Of a stretch of DNA of 64,000 nucleotides, positions 8,858 to 18,321 are shown one piece after another (position 1 is the stretch's first letter; each line of letters begins with the position of its first letter). The translations under genes were made by a program, and so were the position numbers. The notes beneath the pieces are model-generated. The model was not told the DNA's origin and ran no database searches. It saw nothing but the letters and a program-made list of their open reading frames with translations. Source of the DNA: Phyllobacterium pellucidum (lineage in GTDB: Bacteria > Pseudomonadota > Alphaproteobacteria > Rhizobiales > Rhizobiaceae); NCBI RefSeq assembly GCF_013327855.1, contig NZ_JABUMX010000004.1, forward strand, positions 310,001-374,000, written 5' to 3'.

Positions 8858-10167
8858 CCAGGCTCATCACGGCCGCTGCTGCTATCACGGCCGTCACCGT
8901 CGTCGTCTCGGGTGCATTCCCCCAGACTGCGATTGCGCCAAAGGCAACAACTGCCCCCGCATCCAAGGCCACGGAAGACGCATCGATCCGGCCATTCAGC
9001 GTTCACGTTCCGGACGAGGCCCTTAATCAGCTGCGGCGCCGGATCCAGGAAACGCGCTGGCCCGATAAAGAGACGGTAGAAGACCAGTCCCAGGGCATCC
9101 AGCTTGCGAAACTCAAGCCGCTCGTCGAGTATTGGGGCACCGGCTACGACTGGCGCAAGGCGGAGGCGAAACTGAATGCCCTGCCGCAATTCGTCACCAC
9201 AATCGATGGCGTCGACATCCACTTCATCCATGTCCGCTCCAAGCACCCCAACGCGCTGCCAGTGATAATCACTCATGGCTGGCCGGGATCGGTGTTCGAG
9301 GAACTGAAGATCATCGATCCGCTTACCAACCCGACCGCTCACGGCGGCACCGCCGACGACGCATTCGATTTGATCATTCCGTCGATGCCGGGCTTTGGCT
9401 TTTCCGGCAAGCCGACCGGCACGGGCTGGGGTCCTGACCACACCGCGCGAATCTGGGCTGAGCTGATGAAGCGTCTGGGGTACACCCGGTATGTCGCGCA
9501 GGGCGGGGACTGGGGTTCGCCGGTCTCCAGCGCCATGGCTCGCCTGGCACCGGCAGGATTGCTCGGCATCCACATCAACCTTCCGGCGGTGGTGCCACCC
9601 GAGGTGGCCGCGGCCCTGGCCTCAGGCGGGCCAGCGCCAGCGGGATTGTCCGACCAGGAGCGCTCGACTTTCGATGTGCTCAGTGCCGCTGCCAAGATGG
9701 GCAACAGGTCTTATGCAACGATGATGGGCACAAGACCGCAGACGATCGGCTACGGCATCACCGACTCGCCTGCCGGTCTCGCCGCGTGGATGCTCGGACA
9801 TCCAGGCTTTTCGACGTGGACATACAGCACCGACGATCCCGAAAAGTCTCCTGACGAGGTTCTGGACGAGATAACGCTGTACTGGCTGACCAATACCGCG
9901 ACCTCGTCCGGGCGTCTCTACTGGGAATATGGCGGTGGGCGGAGCCCCGCCCTCTCGGCCGGAGAGATGACTTCCGACATCTTGCTTCCCGTCGCCATCA
10001 CGGTCTTTCCTGGCGAAAGCTATCGAACTCCGGAAACATGGGCCCGTCGCGCCTATCGGAACCTGAGCTATTTCCACGAGGTCGACAAGGGCGGTCACTT
10101 CGCCGCGTGGGAAGAACCTGAGTTGTTCAGCGCAGAGCTTCGTGCCGCGTTCAAGCCGCTGCGCTGA
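8854..10167 (+). CDS. Exported epoxide hydrolase (EPHX1-like alpha/beta hydrolase)
   Basis: Epoxide hydrolases open epoxides to diols. The 437-residue protein has an N-terminal export signal (LITAAAAITAVTVVVSGAF), an EHN domain (about 45-150, with FSVHVPDEALNQLRRR) and the alpha/beta hydrolase core. The core contains the oxyanion-hole motif HGWPGS, the nucleophile motif GGDWGS, ring-stabilising tyrosines in the lid and the terminal GGHFAAWE with the catalytic histidine. The substrate is not evident. The start at 8854 has an AGGAGACGAGG ribosome-binding region. Its upstream partner, a cysteine hydrolase, is broken. Confidence 0.87.
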   Translation: MTRLITAAAAITAVTVVVSGAFPQTAIAPKATTAPASKATEDASIRPFSVHVPDEALNQLRRRIQETRWPDKETVEDQSQGIQLAKLKPLVEYWGTGYDWRKAEAKLNALPQFVTTIDGVDIHFIHVRSKHPNALPVIITHGWPGSVFEELKIIDPLTNPTAHGGTADDAFDLIIPSMPGFGFSGKPTGTGWGPDHTARIWAELMKRLGYTRYVAQGGDWGSPVSSAMARLAPAGLLGIHINLPAVVPPEVAAALASGGPAPAGLSDQERSTFDVLSAAAKMGNRSYATMMGTRPQTIGYGITDSPAGLAAWMLGHPGFSTWTYSTDDPEKSPDEVLDEITLYWLTNTATSSGRLYWEYGGGRSPALSAGEMTSDILLPVAITVFPGESYRTPETWARRAYRNLSYFHEVDKGGHFAAWEEPELFSAELRAAFKPLR

Positions 10168-10397
10168 ATTGTCAGTCTACGACCTTCTGTCTTGAGCAGG
10201 ATAAATGCGATCGAGACCGCGGGGGCCTTGAGCTTTCGAGGTCGTGTATCGAGCGCGGTGGCAGCACGACCTTTTGCGCCATTTTGCCGGACGACCGATT
10301 TTTATGAATTCCTGATGTTTTGCCTTGAAGCCGGAATAGAAAGCCTATCCGACCCCATGATACCTGTTGCCACGTACTCAACAAAGGAGTGCCTGGA

Positions 10398-10556
10398 ATG
10401 TCTGAGCGACTAACGAAAGTAATATCCCGCTACCAGCCCACCGTCGACTTTAAGCATGTAGTTTGGCGGAACTTGCCAACTTTTATCGCCCTTGCCGTCA
10501 TCGTGGCGGTTTGTGTAGCGCTCCGCGTTTGGGTCGCCTTCAACCACGCGATCTGA
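10398..10556 (+). CDS. Small single-span membrane protein
   Basis: A 52-residue frame with start ATG 10398 preceded by AAAGGAG at a good distance. A basic, polar N-terminus (MSERLTKVISRYQ) is followed by one hydrophobic span (LPTFIALAVIVAVCVALRVW). I do not recognise a named family. It lies 65 bp upstream of the dapA paralogue and could be co-transcribed with it. Confidence 0.5.
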   Translation: MSERLTKVISRYQPTVDFKHVVWRNLPTFIALAVIVAVCVALRVWVAFNHAI

Positions 10557-10621
10557 GCAAGCCGCGATCTTCCGATCCCGACACAGTCGGCTCGACGCAA
10601 GTATCGCTGCGATCACAATCG

Positions 10622-11629
10622 ATGAGCAAATCCATGATAAACAGCAGAACCGACCAACCCTCACGATTAAGGGGCGTAATGACCGCCCTCATCACCCCCT
10701 TCAACAACGGAGCCGTCGACTACGACGCCCTCGCCGCCCTTGCGGATTGGCAGATTCAATTCGGAATCAGCGCACTGGTTCCTTGCGGGACGACCGGCGA
10801 AGCCCCCACGCTTGCCTGGGACGAGCGGCTGAAAATCATCAGGACCTGCGTGAAAGCCTCGCGCGGACGGGTGCCCGTGATCGCCGGAACCGGCACGAAC
10901 AGTACGGAACTGACGATCGCCCATACCTTGGCCGCCCAATCCTGCTGCGCCGACGCTGCGCTGGTTGTAACGCCCTATTACAACAAGCCGAGCCAGGATG
11001 GCATTGTCCGCCATTTCGAGGCGATCGCAGGGCGCGTCGACCTCCCTATCATCGTCTACAATGTACCCTCGCGTACCGGCATCGACCTGTCACTGGGGAC
11101 GCTCGCGCGGCTTGCCCAGATCCCCTCTATTATCGGCCTCAAGGACGCGACGGGCGAAGTCAGGCGTGTCGGGGAAATGCGCCGCGCATTCGAAGACCGT
11201 TTCATTCTTTTGTCCGGGCATGATGCGTCGTCGCACGCCTTCAACCTTTCGGGAGGCGACGGCACGATTTCCGTAACTGCCAACGTCCTGCCGCACGTCT
11301 TCGCCGCGTTGCACGATGCATGCCGGAAACACGACTGGTCCACCGCCAATTATATTCAGCAGCGGCTGATGCGGGTCTATAAAGCGTTCGACCTCGACAC
11401 GAATCCCGGCCCCATCAAGTACGCCCTGAAATATCGGCGCGGCATGAATGACGAAATGCGTCTGCCGCTCGTGCCTGTTTCGGCAGAGACGGCGGATCGG
11501 ATCAGGATAGCGCTCGACCGATTGGGCGATCCGGGCAGCGATGTCCCGTGCGATCCAGCCGATGCGATTTTCGGCGCGGACGAAAGGCCGATCGAAAAAG
11601 CACCCCAGCCGCTCAACTGGCGGATCTGA
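10622..11629 (+). CDS. dapA: 4-hydroxy-tetrahydrodipicolinate synthase family protein
   Basis: DapA condenses pyruvate with aspartate semialdehyde. The frame has the canonical GVMTALITPF start of the barrel, CGTTGEAPTL, YYNKPSQDGI, YNVPSRTG with the catalytic tyrosine and substrate arginine, and the Schiff-base lysine in GLKDATGEV. A 40-residue C-terminal extension (from about LDRLGDPGSDV) is longer than in housekeeping DapA. I chose ATG 10622, but ATG 10634 or 10679 are alternatives. As it stands alone among accessory genes it may be a paralogue with another aldol-type role (KDG or hydroxyproline pathway). All catalytic residues are those of true DapA. Confidence 0.82.
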   Translation: MSKSMINSRTDQPSRLRGVMTALITPFNNGAVDYDALAALADWQIQFGISALVPCGTTGEAPTLAWDERLKIIRTCVKASRGRVPVIAGTGTNSTELTIAHTLAAQSCCADAALVVTPYYNKPSQDGIVRHFEAIAGRVDLPIIVYNVPSRTGIDLSLGTLARLAQIPSIIGLKDATGEVRRVGEMRRAFEDRFILLSGHDASSHAFNLSGGDGTISVTANVLPHVFAALHDACRKHDWSTANYIQQRLMRVYKAFDLDTNPGPIKYALKYRRGMNDEMRLPLVPVSAETADRIRIALDRLGDPGSDVPCDPADAIFGADERPIEKAPQPLNWRI

Positions 11630-11700
11630 GCAAGCGACCCTTCACCAAACAATGCTGCATCCGCCAGGCCTGCGCCTGCCAGCTGCTGAAAGCGAAGATC

Positions 11701-11970
11701 ATGCGATACCCACGTAAAAGCCACGATCGTTTTAGAACGTGCACCCGTTTTCTCGTTGGTCGAAATCTGGAAGGATGCTGGATCGTCTGCGACAGGCAGC
11801 GTCTGGTCGGCGGACTGTTTGCTGACAGGGAATCGGCCCTGCACTTCGCGGTTACCCAGAGCGAACACCGGCCCGAGGCCGTGTGGTGCGCCAACGATGA
11901 TGATTGTCTCCTGACCGATCCGTGGCAGGATCTCACCGCTCCCGCGCCCCGTCACTCCAAGCGCGCGTGA
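11701..11970 (+). CDS. Hypothetical protein (small rhizobial-type cytosolic protein)
   Basis: An 89-residue frame from ATG 11701. The core FLVGRNLEGCWIVCDRQ, LVGGLFADRESALHFA and the acidic C-terminal CANDDDCLLTDP have the compact beta-alpha pattern of short uncharacterised proteins frequent in Rhizobiales, which I recall only as hypothetical. It is cysteine rich (four Cys), without a signal peptide. Confidence 0.55.
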   Translation: MRYPRKSHDRFRTCTRFLVGRNLEGCWIVCDRQRLVGGLFADRESALHFAVTQSEHRPEAVWCANDDDCLLTDPWQDLTAPAPRHSKRA

Positions 11971-11995
11971 TGTCTTTGATCACGGAACAAAGACC

Positions 11996-12199
11996 GTGAG
12001 CTTATCCCCGAATATCCGGTGCATAATCGGCGTTTTGATTGTCACCGCACTGATCATAGCAGCCGCCTTCCTCACCCCGCCCCGGTCGCCGTCCAATCGG
12101 GAACAAGGTTATTGGGCCGGAGGACCGGTGGTTTCCTCGGTTCCTCGACAAGACGGTCATAAAGCGATAGTGCGTCCTCCGCCGATCTCATCCCCTTAG
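11996..12199 (+). CDS. Putative small exported or membrane-anchored protein
   Basis: A 67-residue GTG-initiated frame with one hydrophobic segment near the N-terminus (IIGVLIVTALIIAAAFL) and a proline-rich polar tail. There is no strong ribosome-binding site and no recognised family, so it may be a chance frame. The TM-plus-tail layout is the only positive evidence. Confidence 0.3.
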   Translation: MSLSPNIRCIIGVLIVTALIIAAAFLTPPRSPSNREQGYWAGGPVVSSVPRQDGHKAIVRPPPISSP

Positions 12200-12500
12200 G
12201 CATCCAGGCAAAGCAGGCACGAAGATTGAGCTGTTTGCTTGTTGCAATATCCGGCGTCGGAAGAACGAAGACCAGGTCGACCGGCGGTCCGTCGATCGAT
12301 TCAAACTCGATGGGTTCTCAGCCCGGTAACCAACCCGCAATTGTATTCAGCCTTAGAGTTTGATGCCTGTTCGAGATTTTTGATCAATCAGGAGTTAGTG
12401 AAGGTCGAAGGCAAAACATCTACTATTACAACTTAGGACGTGACTTCCTCTTGTTCATCGATATGAAGAAAGTCGGTATGCAGCGGCCAACCTAAAATGC
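12200..12500. other. Intergenic, no gene recognised
   Basis: No convincing frame, RNA or repeat is visible between the putative small membrane protein and the porin terminator. Short frames here lack ribosome-binding sites and protein-like composition. Confidence 0.5.
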
Positions 12501-12535
12501 AAAAAAGCCCGCCAACCGGATAAACGGCGGCGGGC
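12501..12535 (-). terminator. Rho-independent terminator of the porin gene
   Basis: On the minus strand the arms GCCCGCC (12529-12535) and GGCGGGC (12507-12513) pair and are followed by six T (12501-12506), immediately downstream of the porin stop codon. Confidence 0.8.
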
Positions 12536-12557
12536 AAACAAACTAATTGATCTTTGC

Positions 12558-13652
12558 CTAGAAGTTACGCTGGAAGCGAATGATGCCGCCAAGTGCGTCA
12601 TCCTCGCCGAAATCGCTCTCTGCCACTTCCTTTCGGTCGCCGCCGAACTTGGTGTAGTCGATTTCCGGCCTTATGAAGAAGCCCGGCACCAGCTCGTAGT
12701 TGACGTTGAGGGCGAGAGCCCAGGTGCCCTGCTCTTCATAGGCCGCCTGGCCGTTGATTGTCGCCTTGTCAGTAACCTTGATGGCAAAGCCACCCCAGCC
12801 GGCCCAGTCGCCTTCCCACAAGCCGTACCAGTTTTTGTTCTGATTGGTGATGAAAGAATCAGAATCATAGTCGGATTGATAGCCCGCCATGATCCAGGCC
12901 GATATTGCATCCGTCAGGCTCACGTCGAGCCGCGCCTTGACGCCGACAGCATCCTGAACGGAATCATAACCGACGACAGCACCAATCTGGCCCCAACCCT
13001 GTTGATATTTTACGCCGGCAAGGACATGCGGCATGTAATCATCGATGACGTAGTCATAACCGTTGAATACCATACCCTGTTCCGCGGCGATGACAGCGGA
13101 AAATCCGTTTCCACCCTTGAAGGTGTAGCTGATCTGATTGCTGGAAATGCTGTCGGATCCATACTGGATCACGTCGTCCTGAATAATCGTCCCAGCATAG
13201 CCGAGCCAGGAGCCGAAGAGGACATCGTTGACGCCCATCTGGAACCCGCCCAGCTCGATAAACCCCTGATGCAGCGTGCCTCCGGCGTCGTCGCTGTTTG
13301 TATTCTGGAAACGGGTGTCAATAAACGACCGCAGCGTGCCAAGTTCTGTTTCGGAACGCGCATCAAAACGAATTTCGGCGCGGGTGCGGACACGCCAGGT
13401 ATCATTTCCGCCTGCACCAACGGGGCCACCGGTAAACACGTTGTCCCCGCCGGAAAACTCAAAGCGCAGGTAACCGTTGACCTTGAGGCATGTTTCGGTT
13501 CCCGGGATATAGAAGAAGCCCGCTCCGTAGGCATCGCATACCCGGACATATTCAACAGGCTCGGGCTCCGCAACGACCACCGCATCCGCTGCATAGGCCG
13601 ACGTCGTCACGAGTACTGCACCCGATATCAGAAAAAGCCTCCGAATAGCCAT
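12558..13652 (-). CDS. Porin, Omp2b/RopA family
   Basis: Outer-membrane trimeric porin of the alphaproteobacterial porin_2 family. A signal peptide (MAIRRLFLISGAVLVTTSAYA) is cleaved before ADAVV. The mature part shows the family opening EYVRVCDAYGAGFFYIPGT, with a CLKVNGYLRFE segment and the two cysteines, alternating beta strands and a terminal phenylalanine (GGIIRFQRNF) recognised by BAM. Start 13652 is chosen because it gives the exact signal peptide. The gene is third in the same orientation after the decarboxylase and antiporter genes, with a 150 bp gap, so it probably has its own promoter. Confidence 0.9.
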   Translation of the reverse strand: MAIRRLFLISGAVLVTTSAYAADAVVVAEPEPVEYVRVCDAYGAGFFYIPGTETCLKVNGYLRFEFSGGDNVFTGGPVGAGGNDTWRVRTRAEIRFDARSETELGTLRSFIDTRFQNTNSDDAGGTLHQGFIELGGFQMGVNDVLFGSWLGYAGTIIQDDVIQYGSDSISSNQISYTFKGGNGFSAVIAAEQGMVFNGYDYVIDDYMPHVLAGVKYQQGWGQIGAVVGYDSVQDAVGVKARLDVSLTDAISAWIMAGYQSDYDSDSFITNQNKNWYGLWEGDWAGWGGFAIKVTDKATINGQAAYEEQGTWALALNVNYELVPGFFIRPEIDYTKFGGDRKEVAESDFGEDDALGGIIRFQRNF

Positions 13653-13802
13653 GCGATCCCCCATTCTCTGCCAACTAGTCAGCAAGATACGTTCGAGCAC
13701 TTCGCGCAGATTCCACAATCATATCATCAGTCGGCCCATCCAAAGTGTCTCCGCTCAGCCACACCCGGTGGTCCATCGTACCAAAGGCGAGGTGGACATT
13801 CG

Positions 13803-15497
13803 TCATTCGCCAATCGTCATCAATGCGACGAGCACGGGCCCCCACGCAGTGAGAAGAATATTACCAATTGCATAGGGGACCGTATAACCGAGCGCAGGAA
13901 TACTACTCCGAGATTCATCTTGTATCGCCCGGAGGGCGGCCGTGATCGTTCCGGCACCGGCACATGCACCAAGAACAATAAGGGGATTCATCTTGAGCAT
14001 ATAGCGGCCAAAAAGAATCGCTATCGTATGCGGCAGCAACGCCGATACCAGCCCCACCACCACAAGACTCAAACCGGTTTGTTGGAGCCCAGAGAAGAAG
14101 CTTGGCCCGGCGTTGATGCCAACCACACCGATAAAAATGCACAGACCGACAGTGTCGAAGATCCAGATCGCCGGTTCCGGGATTCGGCCGAAAAATGGGT
14201 GTACAGACCGAAGCCAGCCAAAAACCAGCCCCATGATCAGCGCACCTCCGCTTGCAGTCAGAGTTAACGGGATACCGCCAACGGTTACCGACAAGAGGCC
14301 AACAAGGCCCCCAAGCACGATGCCTGTCCCAACAAAAACCATGTCCGTCGCCATAGTTGGGCGGTCTGGATAGCCTAATTCCATTGCGGCCCTCTCAACC
14401 TCCGGCTTAGTGCCGATCAGACTGAGCACGTCTCCACCATCGATGGTCGTCTTTGCAGTAACGGGCATCTCCTGTCCGGCCCGTGTAAGCTTCCGCAGAA
14501 ACACGCTCCGAGTGAATTCGAGCTGCGCCAGTTCTCCAAGTGTTCTCCCAACCGCGATCCCTCGCGTAACCACGACATCCAACACTTCGACCGGTAGGTC
14601 GAGCAGAGGCTTGTCGTCTACTTCCGGGCCGACAATCTTTCCGCTGTTCACGTGTATTTCCTGCCGAGCGAGTACGGCGACGACGTCACCTTCGCGGATG
14701 ACCGAATTGGGAAGCGCCTCCATGATGCCTCCGTGGTGTCGGATTCTTGCGATGAACACCCGCGAGCCTTGCGGCAAGGCTTCAAGTTCTGCCACCGTCT
14801 TGTTAACGAGTTTCGGATTGGTGACACGGTAAGCACGCAGATCGAACAGTCTTGCTCCCGAGGTCACGCCAAGTTCCAGTTGCGCGGAGCCTGCCAATGC
14901 GGTGCCTTGCATACGCATCCCTTCGTCGCGCAGGTTAACTCCCATCAGTTTGGGTCCGATTGTAGGGAGAAACCATACAAGGCTGGCGGTTCCAATGAGG
15001 TATGTGACTGCGTAAGCCACTGGAATATTGTTCAGCAGGCTAATTCTTTCCGCTTCGGGAATAGCCAGGCGCTGAATAGCCTCCCCGGCCGTGCCAATAA
15101 CCGTCGATTCTGAAAATGCTCCTGCAAGCAGTCCGGCGGCCGTTCCGACGTCGTACCCAAGCAGCGTCGCAAAACCGAATGCAGTGAGCAAGCATGCAAC
15201 GCATAAGACCAAGGTAAGCGCCACCTGTGGAATTGCGTCCTGTTTGAGCCCGCGGAAAAACTGCGGTCCGACCTTGTAGCCGGTTGTAAACAGAAAAAGA
15301 TCAAAGAAGATGATCTTCACAATCGGTGGAATCTTGATATCGAGCTGTCCAATCAACACCCCCGCCAAGAGCGTCCCCACCACGATTCCGAGGCTGAAAC
15401 TTCCGAGCTTTACCCGTCCAATCAAAAAGCCAATGGCCAGCGCAAGGAAGATTGCCAGTTCAGGATTGTCGCGCAATGCTTGTACAAAAAAAGCCAT
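13803..15497 (-). CDS. aspT: AspT/YidE-family antiporter (aspartate:alanine exchanger type)
   Basis: 564 residues with two membrane halves, each with an AspT-YidE-YbjL duplication repeat (N-terminal IGFLIGRVKLGSFSLG, C-terminal GGALIMGLVFGWLRS). Between them lies a cytosolic region of about 180 residues with two RCK_C/TrkA-C-like domains (ELEALPQGSRVFIARI, GDVVAVLA; LTRAGQEMPVT, GDVLSLIG). Known members exchange aspartate for alanine, or substrates for decarboxylation products, generating proton motive force. The gene lies 94 bp downstream of a PLP decarboxylase on the same strand, which suggests substrate/product antiport for that enzyme. The actual substrate is inferred. Confidence 0.83.
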   Translation of the reverse strand: MAFFVQALRDNPELAIFLALAIGFLIGRVKLGSFSLGIVVGTLLAGVLIGQLDIKIPPIVKIIFFDLFLFTTGYKVGPQFFRGLKQDAIPQVALTLVLCVACLLTAFGFATLLGYDVGTAAGLLAGAFSESTVIGTAGEAIQRLAIPEAERISLLNNIPVAYAVTYLIGTASLVWFLPTIGPKLMGVNLRDEGMRMQGTALAGSAQLELGVTSGARLFDLRAYRVTNPKLVNKTVAELEALPQGSRVFIARIRHHGGIMEALPNSVIREGDVVAVLARQEIHVNSGKIVGPEVDDKPLLDLPVEVLDVVVTRGIAVGRTLGELAQLEFTRSVFLRKLTRAGQEMPVTAKTTIDGGDVLSLIGTKPEVERAAMELGYPDRPTMATDMVFVGTGIVLGGLVGLLSVTVGGIPLTLTASGGALIMGLVFGWLRSVHPFFGRIPEPAIWIFDTVGLCIFIGVVGINAGPSFFSGLQQTGLSLVVVGLVSALLPHTIAILFGRYMLKMNPLIVLGACAGAGTITAALRAIQDESRSSIPALGYTVPYAIGNILLTAWGPVLVALMTIGE

Positions 15498-15591
15498 CCC
15501 CTACTCCTGCCCATTGTCAAGCTCAAGGAGTCAACGACCAACCCCGGATCGAACCCGCCGTGGGCAAGCAGACGCGCCCACAGGCGCTTAT

Positions 15592-18321
15592 CTAGTGCCT
15601 CAGTTTGGTTGAGATGACCTCCGGCTTTAGCAGTTTGAGACCGCGCGCTTTCTCGTAGCCATGAATCTCTTTCACATCGAGTTTGCGCATGAACTCAATT
15701 GTCTCCTCTGTGATCACTTGACCCGGCACCATGATCGGGAAGCCAGGTGGATAAGGAATTACGAAGTTGGCGGACACCATTTCCGGCCCCTCGCGAAGGC
15801 GACGATTACATTCATCTCCATGCAAAGGAATGTATTCACAGCCCGTGGCATCGTAAGCACCGTAGAAAGCTGTGCGCATATCCCCCTCCGGTGTGGCACG
15901 CCCCGCGTCTTGTCGAAACGCTTCATGGAAATGACTGAAATTCGGTAGGTCAGGCACGTCCGTCATTAGCGACTTGACGCGAGCGGCCAGCGCGTTTCTT
16001 TCGCCATCGCCGCCCCGGGCAAGGCGTGTCTCGATCCCGTTAGAAATCTCCAGGAGCACGCGAACGAGCTGCGCCACATCGCTCCGTGTATTGTTGATAT
16101 TGGATTGCAGCAGAACCGAATTGCGCGACGTTTTATTGAGCTGAATGTCGTAGACATTGGCCAGCAACGCCTTGAACTCGGTTCCATCGAAACCTGCCGT
16201 TCCACAGACAAGCGTCATACGCGTAGGATCGAGGCAGAATTCGTCGTCGTGCATGCTGCGCACCTGGCTGGCCCAGGTTGTGTCCGGCGCCAGAAAATCC
16301 ACAAACCCACTCTCCCGGTACTGCGCGGGGATCATGCCGTCAGCACCAAGCATATGGAAGTATTTCGAGATTATCGGATGTGAATTGACCGCACGCCGGA
16401 TAGCAAGCGAGATCTCGATGGCGTTGAGCACGAGGCCGTAGCCTTCCAATTCCATTTGCCGCCGCGCTACGTCGAGACTGCCGATCAGTTGCTGGTTGGG
16501 GCTTGTCGAAGCATGCGTAAAGATTGCTTCGTGAAACTGCGACTCAACTGTGTAGAAGTCGACGTCTTTCACGAGAACCATCGAGCCCTGGCGCAGCGCT
16601 GACATGGATTTGTGCGTCGAGTTGGTCTGGTAAACGCGAATACGAACCTTCCGCGGGTCCGGGAGCAACCGCGTCGTTAGCAGTTCGTCGACGGTGGGGT
16701 CAGACCCAAGTTCCTGCTGTTGTTTTTCGTAGGCCTCAACCGCGGCCAAACCGTGAATCCATGTTTCAATTGCGGCAGCGGCGCCCATTGCGGTGCGAGG
16801 ACGCAATACCGGTGAGAACCGCGCGAAGCCGAACCACGCCTCATCCCAGAGGAATACGAGGTCCGGTTTAATGGCGAGGCACTCCTCCATGACCCGACGC
16901 GTGTTGTAGATGTGGCCGTCAAAGGTGCAATTCGTGAGGTCCACCATTTTGACACGGTCAAGCCTGCCTTCGGCCTTCAGATCCAGGAGTGCCTTTTTTA
17001 TGCTCCTGAGGGGTACCGCGCCATACATCGAGTATTCTGTCATCGGGAATGCATCAACGTAGAGCGGTTGCCCGCCGGCAAGGACAAGCCCATAGTGGTG
17101 GGACTTGTGGCAGTTTCGGTCGAGAATGACGATGTCACCGGGCGCGACTATCGCCTGGTGGACCATCTTGTTCGACGTGCTTGTGCCGTTGGTTACGAAA
17201 AAGGCATGGTCCGCGCCAAAAGCCCGCGCGGCCATTTCCTGAGCGCGCTTGATATTGCCTGTCGGCTCCAACAGGCTATCAAGTCCGCCCGTTGTGGCAC
17301 TGCTTTCCGCAAGGAAAAGGTTGATACCATAGAACTCCCCCATATCGCGGATCCAGTCAGACTTGAAAACCGACTTTCCTCGAGCGAGCGGAAGCGCATG
17401 GAATGTGCTTATCGGGCGCCGCGCATATCTCTTGAGGTTGTCGAAGAACGGCGTCTCGAAACGGTCTTGAATCCCCTCAAGCACCGACAGGTGGAGTTCC
17501 AACGGTTCTTCGATCGCATAGAGAACGCGACGGATGGATGCCGACCGTGCATCGCCCGCCAAATTTTCTACCTGGCGGTCAGACAGAAGATAAATGTCGA
17601 GGTCTGGTCGCAGGCGTTTCAACGAGTTTGCCAAGAGCAACGCCAGATCAGCATCCTCCGCTCGCGCCCCATCCAGTCCGAGGCCGGACAGCACGCTGCG
17701 CAACACCGGCGCCGAATGTCGCGAAGCGTAGTTAAAGCCCTCGAAGATCGTAACCGCGGCAATATCCGGATTGATAATCGCAGCGCAGATCGCATCTTCG
17801 AAGCTGTCTACCGGGACAATTTCGTAAATAAACGCGTCCTCAGGACGTCGCAGGTTGCGCAACTGCGCGATTTGATCGGCAGCTTGCGTTGTGGCACCCG
17901 GCGCAACAATCAGCATTTCGAAGTAGGGGCGCTTTGCGTCTCCGTGTCTGAGCGTGGGCGGTAGGACATCAGCCGGCGTATCGACGACTTCCTCGGTCGT
18001 TCGCCACTCGGCAGGATCATACTTGAAGTCACGCGTGACAATCGCGGCCGAAACGCGTCGCACCAAATCAGTAAAGCCAACAGCATCGCCTCCCCGCAGC
18101 CTGTCGCTTAGCCTCGCCATGAGCGCAGAGCCTGGGAATGCGTGAAACCCTTCAATGGGGCCTAACTCTGCAAAGGCAGCTTCGGCCGCGTTCTGATCGG
18201 CTCGCCCGACCGACCATGCGCGCGCTGCGGCAACAACATCGCGCCACCGGTCTGCGCGTTCCGCGGGCATCGAGAAGAAGTGGTCTATCCGCTGCTCAAG
18301 CATCTTGGCCGGTTTCGGCAT
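15592..18321 (-). CDS. Orn/Lys/Arg-type PLP decarboxylase
   Basis: A 909-residue fold-type I decarboxylase. The N-terminal about 270 residues form a receiver-like wing domain. The PLP core (about 330-720) has SATTGGLDSLLEPTG, FFVTNGTSTSNKMV, DRNCHKSHHYGL, DEAWFGFARF and the Schiff-base lysine in TNSTHKSMSALRQG (about residue 570). The C-terminal domain carries IPYPPGFPIMVPGQ. Inducible amino-acid decarboxylases consume protons and produce amines in acid resistance. The ATG at 18321 is preceded by GGGGAGA, whereas the longer frame to 18537 has no protein-like sequence. Substrate specificity cannot be read. Pairing with the AspT-type antiporter supports an acid-stress or energy role. Confidence 0.85.
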   Translation of the reverse strand: MPKPAKMLEQRIDHFFSMPAERADRWRDVVAAARAWSVGRADQNAAEAAFAELGPIEGFHAFPGSALMARLSDRLRGGDAVGFTDLVRRVSAAIVTRDFKYDPAEWRTTEEVVDTPADVLPPTLRHGDAKRPYFEMLIVAPGATTQAADQIAQLRNLRRPEDAFIYEIVPVDSFEDAICAAIINPDIAAVTIFEGFNYASRHSAPVLRSVLSGLGLDGARAEDADLALLLANSLKRLRPDLDIYLLSDRQVENLAGDARSASIRRVLYAIEEPLELHLSVLEGIQDRFETPFFDNLKRYARRPISTFHALPLARGKSVFKSDWIRDMGEFYGINLFLAESSATTGGLDSLLEPTGNIKRAQEMAARAFGADHAFFVTNGTSTSNKMVHQAIVAPGDIVILDRNCHKSHHYGLVLAGGQPLYVDAFPMTEYSMYGAVPLRSIKKALLDLKAEGRLDRVKMVDLTNCTFDGHIYNTRRVMEECLAIKPDLVFLWDEAWFGFARFSPVLRPRTAMGAAAAIETWIHGLAAVEAYEKQQQELGSDPTVDELLTTRLLPDPRKVRIRVYQTNSTHKSMSALRQGSMVLVKDVDFYTVESQFHEAIFTHASTSPNQQLIGSLDVARRQMELEGYGLVLNAIEISLAIRRAVNSHPIISKYFHMLGADGMIPAQYRESGFVDFLAPDTTWASQVRSMHDDEFCLDPTRMTLVCGTAGFDGTEFKALLANVYDIQLNKTSRNSVLLQSNINNTRSDVAQLVRVLLEISNGIETRLARGGDGERNALAARVKSLMTDVPDLPNFSHFHEAFRQDAGRATPEGDMRTAFYGAYDATGCEYIPLHGDECNRRLREGPEMVSANFVIPYPPGFPIMVPGQVITEETIEFMRKLDVKEIHGYEKARGLKLLKPEVISTKLRH

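Noticed and set aside
10192..10413. 73-aa frame before the small membrane protein
   Set aside because: Overlaps the better-supported frame at 10398 and lacks a ribosome-binding site.
12876..14267. 463-aa plus-strand frame opposite the porin and aspT genes
   Set aside because: Pure antisense of two recognised genes, no ribosome-binding site and no family resemblance.
16912..17964. 350-aa plus-strand frame within the decarboxylase region
   Set aside because: Antisense of the PLP core; no recognisable domain.
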